Part shown: positions 30,439 to 32,168 of the stretch, in pieces | How positions within the stretch are numbered: position 1 is the stretch's first letter | How the letters are laid out: each line of letters begins with the position of its first letter | From: an uncultured Clostridia bacterium | GTDB taxonomy: Bacteria > Bacillota > Clostridia > Oscillospirales > Acutalibacteraceae | Assembly: GCA_946539105.1 (NCBI GenBank) | Contig: CAMNHG010000004.1 | Coordinates: forward strand, 1 to 32,168 | Direction: 5' to 3' | Length of the DNA stretch: 32,168 nucleotides | Notes under the pieces: model-generated | Seen by the model: only the letters and a program-made list of their open reading frames with translations | Databases searched by the model: none | What the model was told of the DNA's origin: nothing | Program-made: the position numbers and the translations under genes

Positions 30439-30617
30439 ATGGGTTATGGAAAATTTCATAGTAATCCGCGCACAGGAAGAATATCAGCGCGCAGCATAGT
30501 CCTGCTCTACGATGAATATTTTGAGGCAGTATAATCGCCGCGATTGCCGTAGGTTTGATAATCAAACTGTACGGAATGATTTATAACAGGCTCAAGAGAA
30601 AAATAAAACGACCGTAA
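30439..30617 (+). pseudogene. Remnant of a small membrane protein gene, frameshifted
   Basis: An open frame from ATG 30439 gives 31 residues (MGYGKFHSNPRTGRISARSI, then VLLYDEYFEAV) and stops at 30534. In another frame, 30528-30617 continues as SIIAAIAVGLIIKLYGMIYN followed by RLKRKIKRP and a stop, a good membrane helix with a basic tail but no start codon of its own. Joining them by one frameshift gives a plausible small membrane protein of about 60 residues. The frame also extends 5' of the ATG (ERDFISERG). Family unknown. The 262-bp region has no other content. Confidence 0.4.
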
Positions 30618-30637
30618 ATATATAAAGAAGGTGCGCA

Positions 30638-31324
30638 ATGCGGTTTGGAGATTTTATAATCAAAAGCAAGTCGGACTTGATTGACGCGGTTAATAAATTC
30701 GGATTTTTGCCGTTTTTTGAAAATTCAATAGAGGGCTTTTCGATTGAGGAGCATATCGCCCCCGAGTGTTGGTGGAATCCCGACGGCGGATTGTGGAGCG
30801 CGTGGAAGTGGAAGGGCCCTGTTATAAAAGAAACCGGCTGCGCGTACGGCAAGTTTTTTGAGAAAAAAGCGTGCTATATCAGCACCGAGTGGTTTCCGGA
30901 TTTCGCGAATTACCGCCGTGACGGCTACGACTTTGACGCACGCTATGACGACGGTTTGGCACCTTATAAAGATAAATTGCTTTATGATTTAGTAGAGGGC
31001 AATTCTCCTGTAATCTCAAAACAGCTTAAACAGCTCGGCAATTACAAAAAGGGCGGCAACAAGGGCTTTGATACCATCATCACTCGCCTGCAGGCGCAGT
31101 GTTATGTCACCATAAGCGATTTTGTGTATATGAAGGATAAGTTCGGCAACCCGTACGGCTGGGGAGTGGCAGAATATTCTACTCCCGAGTGCTTTATGGG
31201 GGACAGCTTTACCGAAAAGGTCTACAGCTGCTCGCCCGGGGAATCATACGAAAAAATATTAAGTCACTTTTGTTCGCTGTTCCCGAATGCGGACATCAAA
31301 GAATTAAAAAAATTCATCAAATAA
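30638..31324 (+). CDS. Uncharacterised 228-residue protein, possibly AlkZ-related
   Basis: A soluble protein with a Trp-rich central patch (ECWWNPDGGLWSAWKWKGPV, about residues 53-72) and a strongly patterned EWFPDFANYRRDGYDFDARY (about 88-107). The C-terminal half, with QAQCYVTISDFVYMKDKFGN, looks like a winged-helix region. Similar Clostridia proteins are sometimes labelled AlkZ-related (DNA glycosylase-like), but I cannot confirm this and no catalytic residues are assigned. AAGAAGGTG lies before the ATG. It may be co-transcribed with the hydrolase 13 bp downstream. Confidence 0.75.
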   Translation: MRFGDFIIKSKSDLIDAVNKFGFLPFFENSIEGFSIEEHIAPECWWNPDGGLWSAWKWKGPVIKETGCAYGKFFEKKACYISTEWFPDFANYRRDGYDFDARYDDGLAPYKDKLLYDLVEGNSPVISKQLKQLGNYKKGGNKGFDTIITRLQAQCYVTISDFVYMKDKFGNPYGWGVAEYSTPECFMGDSFTEKVYSCSPGESYEKILSHFCSLFPNADIKELKKFIK

Positions 31325-31337
31325 AAAGGAGAGGAAA

Positions 31338-32093
31338 ATGAAAAAGACATTTACAATAAACGAAAACGGTAACAGTATTAAATGCCTGATGTATTACGCC
31401 GATATAAAGGCGGTGAGCAAAGCGGTGATTTGCGCTCACGGCTTCGGCGGAAGTAAAGGCAGCAAAGCAATAGAGAGGTTTTCCGACTACGTGCTGAAAA
31501 AGCACAAGGATGTTGTGATGATAACCTATGACGCTCCTGCTCACGGCGAGGACGTAAAAAGAAAACTTTTGCTCGGGGATTGCTTTGAGTATATCGAAAT
31601 CGTGACCGCTTACGCAAAATTGCGGTTCAAGACGGACGAAGTATATGTTTACGCCACCAGCTTCGGCGGTTACCAGTACCTGAATTATATTTACGAAAAC
31701 GGAAATCCATTCCGCAAGCTGGCACTGAGGTGTCCGGCGGTTAATATGTACGATATAATCAGTAGGCGGATTACCGATCCCGACGACATTAAGGCACTGT
31801 CAAGAAACAAGCCGGTACTGGTCGGCTTTGAACATAATGTAAGAGTTGACAATGAGTTTTTGGAAAAACTAAAAGCAACGGATGTTTTTGACCGTGATTT
31901 TAAAAAGTTTTCGGATAATATAATTATTATTCACGGCACAAAAGACGATGTAGTTAACTTTGATTTATCCAAGAAATTTGCGGATGAAAATAATATTAAG
32001 TTTGTCGAGGTAGAAGAAGCGGATCACACCTTTAGGAATCCCAAAAAGATGGATGTTGCGATAAAAGAGATAGTGGAATTTTTTGGCTTTTAA
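31338..32093 (+). CDS. Alpha/beta hydrolase
   Basis: A 251-residue serine hydrolase. An oxyanion-hole motif AHGFGGSKGS begins near residue 33. The nucleophile is Ser108 in A-T-S-F-G-G, a variant of G-x-S-x-G with Ala in the first place. Acid Asp203 or Asp204 (HGTKDDVVNF) and His230 (ADHTF) complete the triad. No signal peptide or lid insertion is evident, so a cytosolic esterase or thioesterase is likely; substrate unknown. AAGGAGAGG precedes the ATG. The last 75 bp of the window, AT-rich with an A/T-only inverted repeat, may hold a weak terminator but no further gene. Confidence 0.88.
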   Translation: MKKTFTINENGNSIKCLMYYADIKAVSKAVICAHGFGGSKGSKAIERFSDYVLKKHKDVVMITYDAPAHGEDVKRKLLLGDCFEYIEIVTAYAKLRFKTDEVYVYATSFGGYQYLNYIYENGNPFRKLALRCPAVNMYDIISRRITDPDDIKALSRNKPVLVGFEHNVRVDNEFLEKLKATDVFDRDFKKFSDNIIIIHGTKDDVVNFDLSKKFADENNIKFVEVEEADHTFRNPKKMDVAIKEIVEFFGF

Positions 32094-32168
32094 AATTTTT
32101 TCAAAAAAATTTTAAAAAATTTAAAAATCTCCTTAAATTTGTCAGGGTTTTGTCATAGTCTGTATGTT

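Noticed and set aside
32094..32168. AT-only inverted repeat at the right edge as a definite terminator
   Set aside because: Pairing is A/T only and the window ends nearby, so it cannot be told from AT-rich background.

Overview
The window looks like a chromosomal segment of a Gram-positive, low-to-moderate GC member of the Clostridia, most probably a Ruminococcaceae/Oscillospiraceae relative. This placement is inference. It rests on Bacillota-type gene orders (ylxM-ffh; phoH-ybeY-dgkA-era-yqzL-recO; rsmD-coaD; mraZ-rsmH-ftsL-pbp-mraY-ftsW-murG-murA-divIB-ftsZ), strong AGGAGG-type ribosome binding sites, consensus sigma-A promoters, an HPr with both His15 and Ser46, a PASTA-bearing penicillin-binding protein and a SpoVT regulator that points to a sporulating lineage.

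Layout. 1-397 (minus strand): the first codons of ffh and its partner ylxM, read leftward from a consensus promoter. 772-4702: phoH, ybeY, dgkA, then (after a terminator) era, yqzL and recO, covering RNA maturation, ribosome assembly, lipid kinase and DNA repair. 4711-8303: mutS2, rimM and trmD. 8574-12426: HPr, uvrC, rsmD, coaD and a coiled-coil protein, divided by terminators and promoters. 12599-24984: the division and cell wall (dcw) cluster. It opens with a MraZ-type array of three 10-bp-spaced boxes just downstream of a consensus promoter and ends with ftsZ and a terminator. Inside it, ftsL has its own promoter and terminator, so the cluster is several transcription units. No murC, murD, murE, murF or ftsA gene is present.

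25034-28527: a run of small accessory or regulatory genes: a small XRE-type regulator divergent from a lipoprotein, SpoVT, a flavodoxin under a promoter flanked by two TGACA-N3-TGTCA palindromes, a DUF3783-like protein and a six-helix membrane protein. 28573-29010: a four-gene tRNA operon (Val, Asp, Phe, Gly) with consensus promoter and terminator. The 3' end of tRNA-Gly plus its terminator is imperfectly duplicated 189 bp downstream, which looks like an attachment-site scar. Beyond it lie an ART-PolyVal-like reading frame typical of phages and conjugative elements, a small frameshifted gene remnant, an uncharacterised 228-residue protein and an alpha/beta hydrolase.

Most of the window is conserved housekeeping sequence. 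I did not find a clearly new multi-gene system. The most informative leads are the probable ACG start of phoH, the MraZ-box array, the operator-like repeats in front of ylxM, ftsL, the lipoprotein and the flavodoxin, the Asn/Tyr/Gly-rich tail of DivIB, and the tRNA-Gly scar with mobile-element remnants.
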